Shown here piece by piece: positions 1 through 17,004 of a DNA stretch of 64,000 nt. Origin of the DNA: Aquila chrysaetos chrysaetos (lineage: Eukaryota > Chordata > Aves > Accipitriformes > Accipitridae); assembly GCF_900496995.4 (NCBI RefSeq), contig NC_044014.1:4522501-4586500 (forward strand). The letters run 5' to 3'. A program made the translations under genes and the position numbers. Positions within the stretch are counted from its first letter, which is position 1. Each line of letters opens with the position of its first letter. The notes below the pieces were generated by a model. The model saw only the letters and a list, made by a program, of their open reading frames with translations, was not told the DNA's origin and ran no database searches.

Positions 1-1549
1 AATAGCCTCTGGCTTCTCCTTAAAGATAATATCTAAATTCTGAAATTCATTAAATAGACCCAGAAATGGATCAGGTTATTTAAAACAACATCACTAATGG
101 CGCAATATCTCAGCTGTCTCCACCGATAGCGAACATTGTCTTGGATAGTGTTATCAGTCCAGGACACCCGCTATGAATATTGATCCGCAGCTTGTTACAG
201 CCATCACTTCACTTGCCGTCAGGACAGGTCAGGGTTGAAACCCACCTAGCATCAAAGCAATTTAAAGACAGCACTCGGGCTGAATTTTAATGCTTGAGCT
301 GGGAAACGGACCAACTTCAAACAGACTGCTAAAACTAATCCATGAACGTGTGCTTTTTCGTGTGTGCCTTCCTACATGCATGTATGTTTGTAGGTCGGTG
401 TGCATGCACGTGTTAAACCGATGATATTTGAAGATGGCTGCTAGCTCACAAATTAATCTCAATGCTACAATTTACCTTCTCAGCTCCTGCAGACACAACA
501 ACTCAAACAGAAGTATTTGTAGTCTCACATGTATCAGATTAGATATATTTTTTTTCTTTCAAAACTAAAAAACCTCTGGCACTCCCAAGGCTTGCGACCA
601 TTCTTAAAATAGTAAGCCGTGCACTTATTTACCATATGACAGTACCTATGATTTCTCCATGTAGTTTGAAACTAATGTTATGCCACAAAAAGACTCTTGT
701 TTCAAAATCTTTAATCGGCTCTGCACTAAGACTTCATATGCGTTTTCTTTATTTGATCTCACTTTCGAAGCAAGCTGTCCAGCACCAGCAACTGCTCCTC
801 TCCCCTTCCTTCTCCTCCTTCTGCACCTCAAGGAACTTCAAATACATAAGCAATACTTAACTAGCACACAGCAGTGTTTTCCAGTTCAGCACCGTCTTCA
901 TTTTCATGCTGGGTGCGTCCCCAAAACTAAGCCTTATCCATCTGTAGCTTTAGTGTGTGAACTCCTCAGGACAGAGCTCCCTTCTCTGCTACACGTGTGT
1001 GGTATCCCGTACCAGAGGCCAGTGCCAAATGGGCTCTCGGATGCCGCCACCACATAATTAACAAAAACAATTACTCGTAATCACATCGCCCCGCACATCT
1101 TCATCTCTTCATCTCGCTCTCCCGTTATCTTAAGGCCTGTGCCTTTGCAACGCCGAATAGAAAGCCCAATTCTGCTGAGGCTGAGACACCTGTAAAGAGG
1201 AGGAGGGCTGTGGTCTGCACCTCTTCCTAGGAACAAAAGCAGGTGGAGTAGCAGATTCCCACCGAGGGCCGCCTTCCCTGGCCTCCTCCGGCTGAAGTGT
1301 GCCCCTTCCTTCGTCTACACCTCAGCCTGATTCGCGGCACCAACAAACGCCAAGGAGAGGGAAAAGCATCCTCCTGACCAGATACAGATGTACAGAAACA
1401 CATTGCTAGCAATTTTTTAATAAGCACGGCTGGCTAGAAGTGGTCATGGTCATGGGACTGGTGCAGGGTGGAGAGGCCTGACCTGCTGCTGCCTACGCTT
1501 TCCCAGTTATGGGTATGATCGGACAACGAGGCGTTTCCACTCAAGGCAA
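1..1549. other. Intergenic DNA left of NKX1-2, nothing recognised
   Basis: There is no reading frame with recognisable protein similarity, no clear splice-bounded exon and no recognisable repeat. Base composition is mixed, with AT-rich and moderately GC-rich patches, and becomes CpG-rich after about 1.8 kb. In human the divergent neighbour on this side is LHPP. I looked for its conserved N-terminal phosphatase exon on the minus strand and did not see it, so LHPP, if present, starts outside the window. Confidence 0.6.
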
Positions 1550-1820
1550 GGAGGGTTAGTCAGGGGCCTGCTCAGCGGGGCAGGCACTCCCCCAGCGCAG
1601 GCATGCCTCAGTTTCCCTGCCTATTAACTGGGAATAGCGTGAACGCCACGGCTGAGCTGCCGGAGTTAGGGCCAGCCCTTGGCCCAGAGCCTGAACCGGA
1701 CTGACCCTTGAGCCGCCCCGAAATGAGCAGCAGCTCATTTCTCCCTGAGGACCGCTCAGTAGCTTCACATCTGTAACAGCTGCCGCTGGCAGAGGGAGTG
1801 CTTCAAGCCTGGAGCCTTGA

Positions 1821-4347
<2,527 letters not shown>

Positions 4348-5690
4348 GGTGGGCAGAGGCGCCGGGAGCCCGGCGGAGGGGCGGCGGGCCGCTCCCGGCC
4401 GGCGGGGCCGAGCCCCCGTGCCCGCCCGGGAGCCAGGCAGGGTCCTCGGCCCTTCCCTCCGAGCGGAGCGCCGCGTCTTCGCTTCTGGGGGTTGCATGGC
4501 CGTTCGAAGTGTAAGAAAGTCGATTTTTTTTGCTAGGCGTCACAGCAGCATGTTTAAGGTGCATACTTTGACAAAGAGAAAAAACCCCACTGTCGCCACT
4601 GGATTTTATTAGCACGTTTGAGATGTAATTATAGGCGTTGGAGATGGGAAAAGTAACCCTCTTGACACATGCCTGACACTAATTCCCTCCACATTCTTCT
4701 CCAAGTTCGTTTATAAAACACTGCTCGTTGCCGTTTGGCTTGCCAGCACACGTCTCAAACCTCGAGAGCGCGGGAGCTGTGGTGCTCGTTACTACTGCCG
4801 TTACCCTGATGATGATGGTGGTGCGCGTGGCCGTTTCAAATCCCAGGGACGCTCGCCAGCGAAGACGTCCCCAGGCTCTGAATTTGCTCCCGGGACTCGG
4901 TTGTGCCCTCTTTGACCCACGTTTCATTATCGTTCCTGACTTCTGACCTGAAAACAGCAAGCCGTGTACTTGGTACCCTACGCGGAAGAGAGTTTTTCTT
5001 TTTGTCTGAGAAGGTGTAGGAAACTGCAGCGCCGTGTCATCAGGTGACGAGTAGAAAATCTGCCCGGTCAGTGGGAAAGTCTTCGATTGCTGCTCATGTA
5101 CACGGCCTCTCTCACGTTTCTTTTCAGTTCATTCCCAGTGACTTCAAAGGTTTTGGACGAGATGTCTAAAGATCATTCTTTTTGCAGGGAACAGTTGTTC
5201 TTGTAATAACGCAGCATTAGTGCCGAATGAGGCAGAAAAGAAAACATAAATCGGAGAAAATGATTACATTATTCATTTCTTTAAAAATGGGGCATTTGTG
5301 GTAGAAAATAAGTAAAACGCAGAATTTCCAGCATGCCGAGACCTATTTTCCATAACAGAGAAACACATGCTTTTTCTTTTTTGCTTTTTGGAGCACTTGT
5401 TAGAAAGGAAAATCACATTTCATCTTCATCGTTACAAGCACCGGGATGAAAAGGAATTTTAGCTGGGGGCTTATCCGTCCCTGAACAGACGGGAAGTAAT
5501 TGGTTTAAAAAAATCTGTCTCATGCAGTTTTACAAATGATTACAACATGCTGTTCAAGACTGTATCCTCTCGGTCTCTTACGATGCTTTAAAGTACACAT
5601 TGGCTCTCCAACCAAAAAACTTAGCTCATAAATCCTATCTAGCTCTTCTTGTGTTTGTCTAAATAAAAAGGTTTTTTAAATTATTCCGTG
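4348..5690 (+). other. NKX1-2: NKX1-2 3' untranslated region
   Basis: The stretch from the stop codon to the first convincing poly(A) signal is about 1.3 kb and becomes AT-rich after the CpG island ends at about 4.5 kb. No splice-bounded coding sequence is seen in it. The extent is inferred from the AATAAA at 5662 and the GT-rich sequence that follows. Confidence 0.6.
5662..5667 (+). terminator. NKX1-2: Candidate NKX1-2 polyadenylation signal AATAAA
   Basis: This is the first AATAAA on the + strand after the NKX1-2 stop codon. It is followed within about 20-45 bases by TTCCGTGTTT and a T/G-rich run, the usual layout of a cleavage signal with its downstream element. Confidence 0.6.
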
Positions 5691-5699
5691 TTTAATTGT

Positions 5700-8600
5700 T
5701 TTTAGTTGTACTTGGGCGAAGCAGCGTTTGCTTCGTGGACTGCTTCCCCACTGGGTGTGGATCTCAACAGTGCCCCGTGTCGCATGTCAGCGACTGCGGG
5801 TGGTACCCCACCTGCTCCGGGCTGGCTGCGAGGAGGGGCTTCACGGGACACCCCTCTCTTGCAGAAATCGCCCTCCTGACTTCCAGCTTTGCAGGGAGCA
5901 GAGGCGTGAAACCCGCAAGGCCAGGCTCGGGGAACGGCTGCTGCCTGCGCCCTGCCAGGCCGGCGGGCAGGCTAACTGAAACGGCCTGCAGTTGTCTTTC
6001 CGCACCAGCGAGGAGGTACTCGGTGTCTTCTCAATTATTTGCATAGCTATGAACAAAACACGAGGTTCGCCTCGGGTCATGGATTTGGAAGTCATAACTA
6101 CTGTGTGAATGTATTTACTTGCAGGTTAATTAAAGTAACTTTTTAACTCTAATTTGACTTAAGTTAGAGTTACAAAAGATGGGGTCATTGCAACTGCTCA
6201 GCATACATCCAGAGCTGCCTTGTTTTCTGGCCACTGAATCAGCAGTCCTGGGTGTCTGAGCCACCAGGATGCAACGCTGCTAACAACCCGGCTGTCCACT
6301 TCTGCCTGCCTGGAGTCAATTAAGAGCTCAAGCCCCGCAGGAAGAGAAAGGCGTTCTAGCAGGCTTGTCTAGTCCATTTTCCCTGCCTCAAGTTAGGACT
6401 AACCGGACCCAAATCCTCTTGGCTATTTGTGGCCTCCTACTTGTGATTGTCATCACTGTGCTTGCGAAAACTGGTTCTTCATTTAATTTGGCTGTCACTC
6501 TAAGACGTTCCCAGAGCATGAAATGGTTGGTCACCTGCAGTGCACTGAAATCTCTGGTGGAAAAAAAGACTTGTGCCCTGTCATTTGTCATATTAGTTCT
6601 TTTCCTTAAGAAGTGTAAATTGCAGCAAAAAACAGGGAATGTTACAAATCAAAGTAACACAAATAGTATAAATTGTCTCCTCCTTTGAGATGTGGTTTTG
6701 CTGTTCATAAACCTTTTCAAGGCTCTGTGGTTTGCCAGCAATTTTGCCTTTGGCAAAACTATGTTAGCTTTATAGGAAATCTGAATTCTTGATTCCTATG
6801 TAAGAAATGCCAGCCCTTTTTTCCCCCCACTCTGTTTAGTCACTTCTATAGCCCGGATTCACAAAAATGTTTTACAGTTAATTCCAGAGAAGTTAGCGGT
6901 CACGGTTCCCATTTTGCATGACTTGCACCTCTGCGCAGCATTGGAAGGGTGATGCATAGCGATGGGACTGCACATTTTGTGGCACCGATCCCAGGCCACC
7001 AAAGCTTTTCTGGGTAAATGCTTCCAAGCCCTTCAGACAGACCCTTCCCCTCCTGCTTTGTCAAGGGGGCGGCTGCTTGGGCGGGTGATCTCTTCGGCTT
7101 CTGGTTAGGGATGTGGTGACTGGCCACTTACTACAGCTGTAATTCAAAGCAGTCCTGGAAATAGCAATTGTCATCACACACCGCGTTGTCCAGATTATGC
7201 TATTCACACTGGTAACGCTTTTGGAAATGCCCCACTGAGTATCCATTATCTCTAACAATTCTGAATACAGATTTGTGCAATATTTTCAAGCATAGACAAA
7301 AATTGACTTTACTCACAGCTGAATATAGATGTTAAAGGGAATCATAAGTAAGTGCCATGTGTAAAAAGCAAAAAATGCATCTATATTAAATTAAAAGAGT
7401 TTTGAATTCAAATGCTCCAGAGACAACCGGAAAGTTAGTAGCTTCCCTCATTCCCACCATATCGTCTGTAATAACTGTGTCTGCAGTGAGCAGGCATCAA
7501 CCACTGGGTTTCATACTGCCCAAACTACTGTAACTTCTGGGTCATGCAACCCTAGATAGAGCTTTGCTTATATACTCTCTTCATTTCTATGCCAGAACGT
7601 AACAGGGCAGCTAGGGCACTGGGCCTGAAGTCTCACCTCCAGCAATGGCAAGTACTTGGTGCTTGATAGGACAGCAAGAAAGCATATGCTATGCTTCAGC
7701 TGTAGAAAGGGAAAGCCCTCGACTCGTACACTGTTCATCTCTGGACAAAAAACTTAATTCTTGTTTCATACCTTCTCTCTGCACAGGCAATATTAGTGGT
7801 CCAAGAACCACAAAAGTGCTTTGGAAATCAACTTCATTTAGCCTGATAATGAAAGAAGCACGTGGGGGAACACCATGACATCACAGTAAGGGAAATGTTA
7901 GAAATGTCAATTTAACTAGACTTTCAGATCTGTATTTAAGAAAGAAACCAAAACAACTCATACAGTTGGGTTTGCAAAGTCTGAAGAATACACTGAACAA
8001 TTAAATACATTGAGGTACAAAAGACAAAATATATTTATTGAAATATCAGTGACCAAGCATTTTTCATGAAGAAAACCAATATGATTTCTTGTGTAATACA
8101 TGACTGGAAAATTAAACTGAAGTCTATTTCTTTCCTAGCAATCTCTCTCTCACTCTCTATTTCCTAGAACATCTGTAATAACCTATGTGCTACCTACACA
8201 CAGGTGCCTGAGCTGAGCATAGAATGCCCTGGTTTCCACCTGTGGATTTTTCCTTACTGAGATCGAGTAGGACCATGTACAGAGAGCCAGGGATGAGCCA
8301 AGACAAGGAGCAGGCACAGAGCGAGCTCAGAGGCCTTCTACTGCTCCCTGCTTCTGGCAGAACAGTTCCTTTGGAAGAGACATGACCACTGATTTTTGTT
8401 GTCACTGTGGAACATGTAAGTCCCACCCTGATGGCAGCACAGGTCGTATTTATGTTGAGAAGTACGTAGCAATGTCTTCTGGCAGATGTCCTCTTGGCCA
8501 TCCACACCCACAAAGACACACCTGTGTTGCGTGGAATGGCTGATGCACAGGGGATGCAAACATGGAGGTTTGTTGTGGCTGTTCCCTTTATCAGCTGCCT

Positions 8601-11600
8601 AGTGGGCTCCAGATAGCTGTCGCTGAACTAAAGTAACTCCTTGCCCTTACTACTGAAGGTGTCGACTAGGAAGATCTGCAGTAGGAAACGTACCAAGCAT
8701 TTCAAAATTAGTCACTGCGGGCTAGATTCCAGCCAGCAGTTTTTCTGTAAGATATACATGAAGCAGGTTGAGTCCCTTTTAAAGATCTGGGTATCTAATC
8801 CTATGTCATTTTCTGTGACACATATTAGAACAACAGGTATGTGCAATCCTAGTCTTGGTATACTTAGTCCAACGGCTACACCGTTGTTATTGTTTACCTC
8901 ATTTCATACAACACCATAGATACTATCTTTGTCAATCTGCCAGTACTATACCACATTCAGAAAAGCAATGAAAGTCAAGGTACCCATGTGTTTATCAAAG
9001 GCCTCACAAAATATAACAGCTGATCTATTAAATGCCTCATCAGCCCACTAAGTGGTCAGGTGACTCAGGAATGATTGAGAAGCATTGCTTTGGTCCCATA
9101 TACCGGTTACACATGAGATCAAAGTCTGATTTTCAGCAGCTTTACAACTCACAGGCAGACTAGACGTCTAGCAAAATACCTGGTGGGTTAGATCCTCCTG
9201 AAGAAAAATTGATACTAGGGTTCTTGCATCACTAGGCCTGAACACATTTTTTGTTTTCCAGTATGACCCCGTATCAGCTGAAGTCACCTTGAACAGATCT
9301 TTATAGCACGTTATTGACACGGAAAACTCATGTTCTGGGCCCTATTTCTGGTAGTGTACTCAGTAAAAGTTTCTGGGAAGATAATGATGTGTGCAACTAA
9401 TATATGAGCTGCACGTTACAGGTTTGCTTTAGCCTCTTAGTTGGCATCTCTGCCGTTTTATTCACAGGAGCTCTTTTGTGGTTCCTGTGATTCATGTAGC
9501 CTGTAGCAACACTACCTTTGCTTACTACTGTAGCACAAATATTAAACTCAATTTCCCTTAGATTTTCCCCTTCAAACACCAAAGAGTTCCCAAGCTAGCT
9601 TCTTTCTCAAGTTGATCATCTCATTTTCTATGTTCTGTGTAACGCCACATAAAAAATGTAATTAGGAACATGGCATTCCCTGGGGCTTAGGCACATTGTA
9701 ACACTGCAGAGGGATTTCAGTAGTATTCAAGATTCATGCTTTTCCACCAAGCAGCACCAAGCACCCTCTTTCTCCGCCCTGTCCAGCTGAGGAGGGGGAG
9801 TGATAGAGCGGCTTTGGTGGGCACCCGGCACCCAGCCAGGGTCAACCCACCACACATACTGAAAATACTTTCAAAGATACCAGATCTATGTACAAGATCA
9901 ATACAAATAAAAGATTTTACTCCTTTCTACACATGCTGATTTGTTATAGTAGCTTTGATCATGGAAGTTATTTTACTGCTATTGTTTAAAGAAAGAAGCC
10001 TTAAACATTCATTTTTTAAATAAGGAGGAATATACAGAGATACATAGACTTTGCAAAATGGGAACCTTAAAAGGTGTCAGGTTTTGTTTCTGTGGATCTT
10101 TAAGCACCTGACATAACAAATTGAGAGTCAGCTCAGTTGAAACCTTGTCCTCTCAGGTGAGGTCAGTTCTATAATGATGTCCCAACATCCAATACCTGTG
10201 CTGACACCTCTTGTTTGGTGTTTGTGGGTAGCCATTAGACTGATAGCTTTTCTTATCATTCAGTGTAATTCTGTGGAAGGGACTGAAAGTCACAGGTATC
10301 AGTGAATTCAAGAAATGCTGCATTTCACTGAAATTGCTACATAAGAGCATTAGTTTGAAGAAATGATAAGCCACAGAGAACGGATTGAATGCTTTACTAG
10401 TTTATTTGTCCCTTCTAAGGAACAGCCATATGATAGTTTAAGAGTAGGTAAATTCTGTCATGATCTTTCTGCTTTCTGAAGATCTTACTTCCTTTTGGCA
10501 ATATGCTCTCCATATCTCTGATATCTCAAGTTGTGTGATTTTTGAAAACAATTATTATGAAAGAAATTGTTTTAAAACAATGGACTTTAAAGCAAAGTCT
10601 TTTGTCCTAACATGTATCAAGAAAGCCTGTAATTTTCTGAATTGTTCTAGAAAATCTAAGGCTAGTTTAAAGTCCTTAATGGGGAAGTTCAGGAACCGAC
10701 AGCACGTCATCCTGAGGTAATGACAAGTGGCTGACGATGCAATAGGTTACCTCGCTAGTCTTTCACTGCAATGATGCCAAGTTAAAGTCTGACTTGGTCG
10801 AGGCATTATGTAAGTTCTTCAGTTTCAGACTACAGTAGCCCTGACCAGATGAGTGCTCACCATTTAGCACCATTAGCAATCTTTGTTGCAGCAATGTCAA
10901 ACACTTGAACAGCACGGCCGGCGGGGATGTGCCGTGGTAGAATTTTGAAAAGAGTTTCCCAGCTCCTGAGATAAAGTGTATCCAGATGTTCAGTGCTCAA
11001 TTCTGAGATTAACCAAATTGACAAGATATTTATTCTTATTACACAGTTAGATGTATTTATGTTCATTTTCTGTGTGCCCTCATGACAGTTATAGCTGCCA
11101 TCTGGGTCAGATTTTAAAGTCTGGAGAGCAGGTAAAGTAGTTTGTCTTTTCCAGAAATCACTGTCCTGATAAAATCCAAGTATGAAGAATGGAAGTTAGA
11201 AAGCAGAACGTCTGCAGGATCCAAATCAAAATACATTTGTACAAGGAAGAAGCAAGCTCACATATGAGCCACTTGAAAGCCTGAAATTCAAACTGGCTTA
11301 GTCTCACTCTGATTTTCTTTGGATTTTATTTTACCATTTCTGATTTTTATGCTAGAAAATGCTATTTATCAGGGTCCTGTGGATTCTCAGACTCCTGCCC
11401 ACTTTCTGCTCTCATGGATCTCACACTTGGATCATGTTGCTGCTGGAATTGCAGGTACACTACTGTCAGAGTTGCGTGTCAGAACTAGAGAAAAATTTAA
11501 AACTAGTCACTAGTGAGCTGAAGATATACAGCTCTTTTAATCTGTCTTGGTACATCTGAAAGTTGTTTTTCCCAAACTCTCTCCAGTTTGTGTCTTCTTG

Positions 11601-14600
11601 GTAGTGTGATGCCCAAGGAATGTGATGCTCACCAGAAATGTATGTAGAAAGGCTCCTTCATTTAATTAACTACAAGTTCAAGAAATAGAAGAGCTTGTAA
11701 TTTACCTTTAAATCTAGGTTTCACATACAAATAAAATGTCTCATCTCATTTGTAGAAGGCTCTGGACATAGGCATCGATAAGCTGCAAAGGAAAATAACC
11801 GAATGTAAGTTCAAACATTGGAAACAATGCCTAACAGAAGAAAATAAATTAAACTATTTTGATTCTATAATTCCATTATCCATGCTGTCATCTAACAAAC
11901 AGAGTATCATTGAAATCTTTGTAAAATAAGCCAACATACAAATCGGGTAGGATAAGTATTAACTATAGCTCAAGGTTTATATTGCAATAGGAATATCAGC
12001 TCTAAGGGTTGCTTGTGCTGCTTTAAGCTGGGTTAACTAACATCCATCCAATAAAACAGCACTATTTTGAGGGGGTTTTGCTATGCTTTGCCAAACTATC
12101 TGGAAAGATGAGAGTTAAAAAAGAAATCTCTAACTGAACTTGAGAGGCAGATATTCTTTGTAAGCATTACAATTTGTTGCTCCTCTGTTCTGACACACTG
12201 CACTATAAAATATTCTAGCTGTGCTGCAGGAAAGACTAAAGTTTCTTGTCCTGCAAGAAATGTCTTAATGTAGAATTCTGCTGTCAGTAAATAACCAGAA
12301 TAACACAAACATGGGCCACGGAAAGCCATTTTTCTATATAAGGCACTATCAAAAATCTGCATGAACGTCAACTCTTATTGATGAAAATGAAAGATGGAAG
12401 TGTACAAGTAGAAAATTCTTGAAATCACCCATCTACCCATTGGTATCTTATCACCACAGTAATAAAGCACCTTCATCTTCTTCTTGGGTCTTTTCCAGAC
12501 ATACGCTTTCAAATAGGAGACATCTGCCACAGAGAATTCTTGCCCCTGTGTAGGTTTGGTATTACACCAGACGCTTTCTAACAGCAGGCAAACCAAGAAA
12601 TGTTACATGGCCTGTGTCCCCATGTTCACACATTACAAGAGTCCCATCACTACGTACCGTTACCTTGTCAAGCCTTGTTCAGATGACACAAACATCTGCA
12701 AGGTTGGCCTGTAGAGTACGTGATACCATCACACTCTTCTCAGAAAGCTGTTTGGTATGAAGTACCCAGACAGCTCTCAGACTGGGATCGTAGGTTGAGT
12801 TCTCCAGGGCAATATGCTAACCGCTAGGTTTGCCTTAAAATCCGCCTTTGGTTTAGAGAAGCATAATTTTTTTTTGCTGAGTGGCAGCACAGTTTCAACA
12901 AGAGGAGAAAGGGTGAAGACTACCCTTGTGGCTTTCCTAGAGATGGAAAGACGGGTGAGACTGTCCTTCTGCCAGCACTATAAACTTGTATTGGTTTTAG
13001 CTAATTATGAACTTGCACCTTGAGCCTCATGACTTGGATGAATTCCATATCCAACCTGTTGACTGGTCTGAGTTTCGCTCTGAGGTGAGGAACTCTTCCT
13101 CTGAGCTGAGTAAGAAACTACCATGCCATTGAAGAATTGAACACTGGTGCTATGTGCCTAAACATCAGCTGTTGAGGCACTTCGGACACTTACTGCAGCA
13201 AACCTAAGACAGTGTTAAACTCAAGAAAGGGTCCTGCAACCCTGCTACTGCACTGGTGCCTTCAGCAACTCCCACGAGCAGCACGTTAATCCCTGGCGCA
13301 CACTGAGCTTGTGCAGCCGAACCAACTTAGGAAGCCAAGGATGTAATTCCCTTGTATTGACCCTACCTTTAAATAACCACAATAACTGGATGCAATTCCT
13401 CAGTCTCTTCACACGCCTAATTCCCAACGACTTCAATGAGCATTCCTGCCAGAGACAGAGCTGCAGAATTACTCCTAACAACTGGCATGACTTAACTTGT
13501 TCCTTCTTATAACTTTGTGGTTTACTTACATGTCAAATTGTATTTTCTGGGTAAGCAGAATGAATATAATAACCCTCTTTCCTCAAGTAGGTCAAGATTT
13601 TCTTCTTTTCTGCAGGGCAAATTATTGTAAAATGTGAACATTTCATGTCTTCTGTTTTTCATATTTTGGTTACTGTCATGTGGAGTCTTTTAGGTATCTA
13701 CAGGTAACTAAATAGTACACATTAAGCTTCTGCTTTCCTTTTTTAAATCACAGGAAATGCTACATCTAGCTGAGAGCAGATGCTTCAGGATCCACGGTAA
13801 TAGCTGCCACTGTGCACAATGTGAACCATTTAAAATTCCAACTTGATAGCATCTAAAGAAGTGGATATTTTCTGTGTCTTGATTTTAAGTGCCAAAAACA
13901 AAGGAGGAAAGAAAGTGAGCCACAACAGGACTACACTGATCCTATATAAAACTGATCAAGCTTACATTAAGTAGGGGGTTGAAGTCACTCATCTCTTGAG
14001 CGTTGACTAACTAGATTCCAGTTGAGAGTTATTTTATACTTGTAACTTTTAAATCTCAGAAACAGTCCATACCAGCTTTAAAAAAATACATTTACACATA
14101 GTATCTATACATTCCATATTATGTCTGTATTTGAGGCCATAAATCTTTTTCTTCTTCTTTCAGGCCTTGCAGAATCCAAAAGAAAGCAAGCCCTTTCCTG
14201 CTTGAGGGTTATTTGTGTGGTTGGTTTTGAAGCTCTGCATTTCAGATGTGAATCTGCAGTGTTTACTTGGGTACATGATTGCTGTTTTCTTGGGAGTGAG
14301 GCTGGATGCCTGGCTTCTGAAATCACCTCTCAGGGCAGTATGGCTCTTGCTCCTTGTGGCAGAGCCTGAACCCAAGATTCAGCACTTCAGCGACTGATCT
14401 TGGTTGCCTTTAGTCTGCATTCTTTAATTTTTCAGATTTGTATTTTCCTTATATGATATGTGCTATTTAATCCTTTGGACAAGTTCTGTCCTTTCTACAT
14501 TTTTCTGCTTCCTCTGAAAAATGCATGGCTGGATGAATCTAAAACAATTGGAAGTGTCCTTGAGAAAACCAGCATTTAAAGGCAGGTAAAAGGCTGCTCT

Positions 14601-16380
14601 TGAGTTGTCTATGAAAGATGTAAAGAATGTAGCTCCCAGTATCTTATTTTTGTGACTAAATAGGTAGAAGGCATCATTAGCATGCCTTCAGCAAACTGAT
14701 AAGCTATCATCTACCATCCTAATGAAATAACAAAGTAAAAAACCCCATAAACCAGGCAGCTTAAACCTGCATTTCTTACCCAGGAAAATCCCATCAATCT
14801 CACGGATTGCAAATCCTGGCCCATGTCCAATCAGGCTATTCAAGACATGTGGGTATACGACAGACAAAAGTATGCATTTTTTTCCTTATACCAGAGATGA
14901 TCTGGGACCAAGTATAATACTCAAGACAGGCATGTCATTGCTTATTTTAAGCCTTAAAATTTTAGGCATTTCACAAAAAAAAAATCATACTTTTAACTAG
15001 AAAAAAAGGGGTTTCAATAGCTCCTAGATAATAACTGCTTCTGGACTTGAGAAACTTGGCACAGTACAACCATGTATTCATTTAACAGACACCACTGTGA
15101 AATGTGTTTTGCAATTTAGCACCTAAGGCAGAACCTTTTGGTGCTTCATGCATTCAACTTTGGCAGCAGATATAGGGCGCTATTCGTTGGCAGAATTAGG
15201 CTAGTAAGAGACATAAATATATTAGCAAATTAAGCCTAACTGTATCTGTATTTATAAAAAGCACAGTATCATCTGTTCTACTCCCAAACCTCGCTACATC
15301 AAGCTGACTGCACACTGGAAAAATTTTCTCCAAGGGCAATGTTCTCCAAACGCATAAGCAATGCTGCTCCCTGACATCCAAGGTTTGAGCAATTTGGTTA
15401 GAAGATATGACAAGATTCAGGAATATTTTCAAACGTAGGGTTGCTTTAGTGCACGGAAGATATGCAAATTCTCTGTACTGTCAACCTAGGATACCATGTT
15501 TTCTTTGTGGAAAAAATAAACTCTCTTCCAGCATTGATAGACTTGTCCAGACAATTTATGAACAAAAAGCAAGAGGCACCCAGAAGTCACCCAGTGAGAT
15601 GGGTAAGAAAAAAAGTGAAATATTCTCACTGGTTTTCTTTTGGATTAAAACCAGCATGTATTTATCAAACACACCTCACCGTTCCTTGTAAAGGTCCACA
15701 TTTTCTGGTTACAAAATGCTCTCCAAGTATAATTTAGCCTGGGGAAAGGTCAGGGTTGTGCTAGCTAGTTCCAGCCTGCCCCTGCTCACCTGCTGGCTCC
15801 CAGCTGAAAGCTCTGTGTAAGAGCATGCAGGGCCCTCCTGCAGTGGACCTCACTGCCTGCACATCTCTTTCCCTTCAAAGGCAGCAGGGTGTGAAGACCA
15901 GGACTGCATCAATGCCATGCTACCAGTGGAGACCAGCACCCTGTTCCTGGCACGGTACCACGCTGGAGGAGCTGTGGTGGAAGGTGATGCATTCTACACA
16001 TAGGCAGAAAACAGTTTGCACAGGAGCTACATAAGGAATTCATTAGAAAACTTAGTGAATCTCTGACTTCTTAAAATTATTTTTGTAAGCCACAATTATC
16101 AAGTATAAAAAAAAAAATCACGAAGAAGTTGATGTACAGCTCTTGTGAAGATTGGCTTTTACTATCCTCACAGCAGCACTTCTCACAAAAATACCAGCGG
16201 AGTAAGGACCTGCAGACACCACTACCCATGCAGCCAGGCCACAGGACAGCGAGCAGCAGCCAGGAGTTACCACAGTCACCCTACAAACTTTGCATTTCCA
16301 TGAATTTCCTCCCAGTCCCTATCAAAATTTTTCCGTGCTCACCCTTTTCTACAGCAACGTCCCAGACGGGGCCAAGGGCC
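5700..16380. other. Intergenic region between NKX1-2 and OAT
   Basis: About 10.7 kb without any reading frame of recognisable protein similarity. All open frames are short (110 codons or fewer until close to the OAT CpG island) and lie in inconsistent frames. Composition is mostly AT-rich, with short homopolymers. A 9-bp perfect inverted repeat (TAACTCTAA at 6144-6152, complement at 6164-6172) is the only structure I noted. No CR1 or LTR copy is recognisable to me here. The short spacing makes shared regulatory sequence possible, but nothing in the sequence proves it. Confidence 0.6.
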
Positions 16381-16819
16381 GACTGGGCGCTACGGAGGAG
16401 CCTGCTGGGCGGTGACGCGCAGAGCCAACACGGCCGGGGACTTCAGCCCGCCGAGGCGGCGCGACGTGGGGGAATTTTTATGGCTGCAAAAATTGGCCCC
16501 GAGGCCCAATTGGGCCGAGGGGAGCGGAGCCCGTGAGGCGGCGGCTCTGAGGGAAGAGAGCCAACGGCCGCCTGGGCGGGACCTTGGCTCGCGGGGGTGT
16601 GCCCTCGCCCCACGCTGATTGGCTGAGCGCGGGGCGTAGCCGCCAATGGAGAGCGGCCCGACCAATGGGAGGCGGCCGCGGGCGGGAGGACCGCTGCCGC
16701 CGCTCGGGGAGCCGTGGGGGGGAGGGCGCTGGAGGTGGTGGAGGTGGTCAATCTTGCGGCGGTAGCCAATCGGCGCCGGCGGCGGTGGGACGTCAGGCGG
16801 GCAGGGGCGTGGCGTGCCG

Positions 16820-16913
16820 CGGAGCGAGGAGCGGTGACAGTTGCCGCCGGCCGCCTCCGCCTCTTCCCCGCGGGCTCCGGGACGAGAAGCAGCAGCGGCG
16901 GCGGCGGCGGCAG
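16820..16913 (+). other. OAT: OAT exon 1, non-coding 5' UTR (5' end approximate)
   Basis: A strong donor CAG|GTACAG lies at 16913/16914, after a GGC-repeat stretch at the downstream edge of the CCAAT cluster. No in-frame start that reads into exon 2 is needed, because the initiator ATG lies in exon 2. Mammalian OAT also begins with non-coding sequence separated by a large intron. The 3' boundary is fairly secure; the 5' boundary is a guess. Confidence 0.6.
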
Positions 16914-16987
16914 GTACAGCGCGGCGGGGGAGGCCGGGCCCGGCCGGGCGATTCCTGCCTCCCGCGGAAACCCCGGGATCGACCGTG

Positions 16988-17004
16988 CCCCCCCCCCCCC
17001 CCCC
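16988..17004. repeat. 17-base C homopolymer in OAT intron 1
   Basis: An uninterrupted C run lies within the OAT CpG island just after exon 1. Such runs are unstable and difficult to call, and the complementary strand is a G-run capable of four-stranded structure. Confidence 0.9.

Noticed and set aside
6144-6172. 9-bp inverted repeat (TAACTCTAA and its complement)
   Set aside because: The arms are short and AT-rich with an 11-nt loop; arms of this length are expected by chance.
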